Origin: Planctomycetaceae bacterium UBA2671
GTDB lineage: Bacteria > Planctomycetota > Planctomycetia > Planctomycetales > Planctomycetaceae
Length of the DNA stretch: 8,003 nucleotides
NCBI GenBank assembly: GCA_002359185.1
Contig: DEML01000047.1
Span: forward strand, 11,896 to 19,898
Direction: 5' to 3'
Shown: piece by piece, positions 7,387-8,003 of the stretch
Numbering within the stretch: the first letter of the stretch is position 1
Layout of the letters: every line of letters starts with the position of its first letter
Translations under genes and position numbers: made by a program
The notes under the pieces: generated by a model
Seen by the model: the letters and a program-made list of their open reading frames with translations, nothing else
Told to the model about the DNA's origin: nothing
Database searches by the model: none

Positions 7387-7399
7387 CAAGTATTACTTG
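7387..7399. promoter_or_regulatory. small palindrome upstream of the candidate promoter
   Basis: CAAGTATTACTTG is a perfect inverted repeat with 6-base arms around one central base. It lies about 18 bp upstream of the -35-like hexamer of the giant gene, where an activator site could sit. No regulator gene is present in the window, and a 13-bp palindrome can arise by chance in AT-rich DNA. Confidence 0.25.
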
Positions 7400-7462
7400 C
7401 AAAAACCTCCTAACTTACGGCCTAAAATCTTGAAAAGTTGAAAATATTAAAGAAGGCAGCCT

Positions 7463-7484
7463 CTAGCAGCCCGTTGAATTTGTC
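7463..7484. repeat. putative terminal inverted repeat of the insertion sequence
   Basis: The sequence CTAGCAGCCCGTTGAATTT and the following bases lie at the outer edge of the non-coding tail behind the transposase gene. The exact outer base is not certain. The partner repeat would be expected in inverted orientation to the right of this window, before the transposase start. Confidence 0.4.
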
Positions 7485-7616
7485 TTAACAGGTCGTTTTG
7501 ACTTGATACAAAATTTCGTTTTTGTGAATTCCAAATTGAGTTCGGAAATTTGTTTTCAGGTTGGTCTGAAGCCTGTTGAAGGTTTCTCGGGGGCTGAGAC
7601 CGATTTCTGGAGTCTC

Positions 7617-8003
7617 TCAACTAGAAATACCAACACAAAACGCCGCCAGAGTCCCATCAAACCTGGGGGGGCCTGTTCCCAGTAATTTTCCAAGAACCAG
7701 TCCCAGGTTTCGTGCAGCCGCGTGGATGCTATAACGTTTGCGGATCTCTCCGAGTCCTCGTAAGTGACTTCGTCTCGCGCCGCCGGTTTCGCAGCTGTGA
7801 GCAAAGCTGCGTTCCACTCGCTCGCTGCGCAATCGTTGTTTCTTCCGGCCGCGACGGCTGCGGGTCTCCAGTCGATTTATCAGCCGCGACCAGTAATGAG
7901 GGTCTGACCGTGAGAGTTTTGCCGCGTTGGATTTCTCTGGAATGTGGGCCGATAGGTCCATCCACTGCAGTTGAGTCAGCACCTCCGCTTTGTAATACCC
8001 CTT
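7617..8003 (-). CDS. DDE transposase, C-terminal part (IS1182/IS5-like), 5' end outside the window
   Basis: The visible 128 residues begin KGYYKAEVL at the window edge and end at TGA (7617-7619). KGYYKAE corresponds to the DKGYHKAE motif that follows the second catalytic aspartate in this transposase type. RLRSERVERSFAHSCETGG (around visible residue 64) carries the catalytic glutamate of the RVER motif. GGARRSHLRGLGEIRKRY and HAAARNLGLVLGKLLGTG are the usual C-terminal helices. Such enzymes cut and rejoin the element ends in DNA transposition. A GTG at 7982-7980 could be taken as a start, but the homology continues upstream of it, so it is an internal valine and the gene runs off the window. 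The middle part is basic (RSRRGRKKQR), as expected for DNA contact. No stop or frameshift is visible here, so the copy may be intact. Confidence 0.85.
   Translation of the reverse strand, partial: KGYYKAEVLTQLQWMDLSAHIPEKSNAAKLSRSDPHYWSRLINRLETRSRRGRKKQRLRSERVERSFAHSCETGGARRSHLRGLGEIRKRYSIHAAARNLGLVLGKLLGTGPPRFDGTLAAFCVGISS

Larger units (their letters stand above)
7320..7460. other. intergenic region between the giant gene and the insertion sequence
   Basis: This AT-rich stretch holds only the candidate promoter and palindrome listed separately. It is all that remains upstream of the giant gene before insertion-sequence DNA begins. I see no small gene or structured RNA in it. Confidence 0.5.
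7463..8003 (-). mobile_element. insertion sequence end with DDE transposase, cut by the window edge
   Basis: The transposase fragment at 7617-8003 is followed downstream by about 150 bp of non-coding DNA. This ends near a sequence reading CTAGCAGCCCGTTGAATTT (from 7463), which I take as the likely terminal inverted repeat. The other terminus lies beyond 8003, so neither the matching repeat nor a target duplication can be seen. The choice of end point is an inference from the position after the transposase gene and from resemblance to ends of planctomycete elements. An imperfect second copy of the motif (AGCCTGTTGAAGGTTTC, 7570-7586) lies about 100 bp further in. Confidence 0.55.

Noticed and set aside
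7596..7616. Possible hairpin GAGAC...GTCTC just after the transposase stop
   Set aside because: A 5-bp stem with an 11-base loop and no T run is too weak to call a terminator.
7556..7965. Other minus-strand frames over the transposase region (7556-7804 and 7729-7965)
   Set aside because: They overlap the transposase frame, which alone carries the conserved RVER and GGARR motifs.

Overview
The window looks like planctomycete DNA of moderate GC content, possibly from a Gimesia/Rubinisphaera-like lineage; the genus is only an inference. The strongest indications are a giant minus-strand protein that opens with the basic segment and ALESRTLLT motif typical of planctomycete exported proteins, and two transposase fragments of types common in that phylum.

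Layout from left to right. Positions 1-216 hold no gene I can support, only short repeats. Positions 217-482 carry a decayed plus-strand N-terminal fragment of an rve-type integrase/transposase, with two nonsense codons and a one-base frameshift. It stops about 20 bp from the 3' end of the giant gene. Positions 504-7319 (minus strand) are one intact open frame of 2271 codons. Positions 7320-7460 are the upstream region of that gene, with a plausible promoter and a small palindrome. Positions from about 7463 to the right edge are the end of an insertion sequence, with the C-terminal 128 residues of a DDE transposase on the minus strand.

The giant protein is built of modules. From the N-terminus these are: a planctomycete export motif; a metallopeptidase-like domain (HEIMH plus a distal GSSASHVDD); a Calx-beta-like beta-sandwich stretch; three copies of a ~375-residue module (CSLREA-like opening, parallel beta-helix, choice-of-anchor-Q-like ending); and five copies of a ~140-residue domain I do not recognise. 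The period of the last array is exactly 420 bp over the first four units and the copies are very similar at the DNA level, which implies recent amplification. Apart from Cys15 I see no cysteine in the protein.

There is no operon. The picture is a single very large, probably exported, adhesin-like or surface protein with a protease-like head, lying between transposon debris on both sides. The two most interesting points are the unassigned 140-residue repeat array and the combination of a zincin-like head with duplicated beta-helix modules in one polypeptide.
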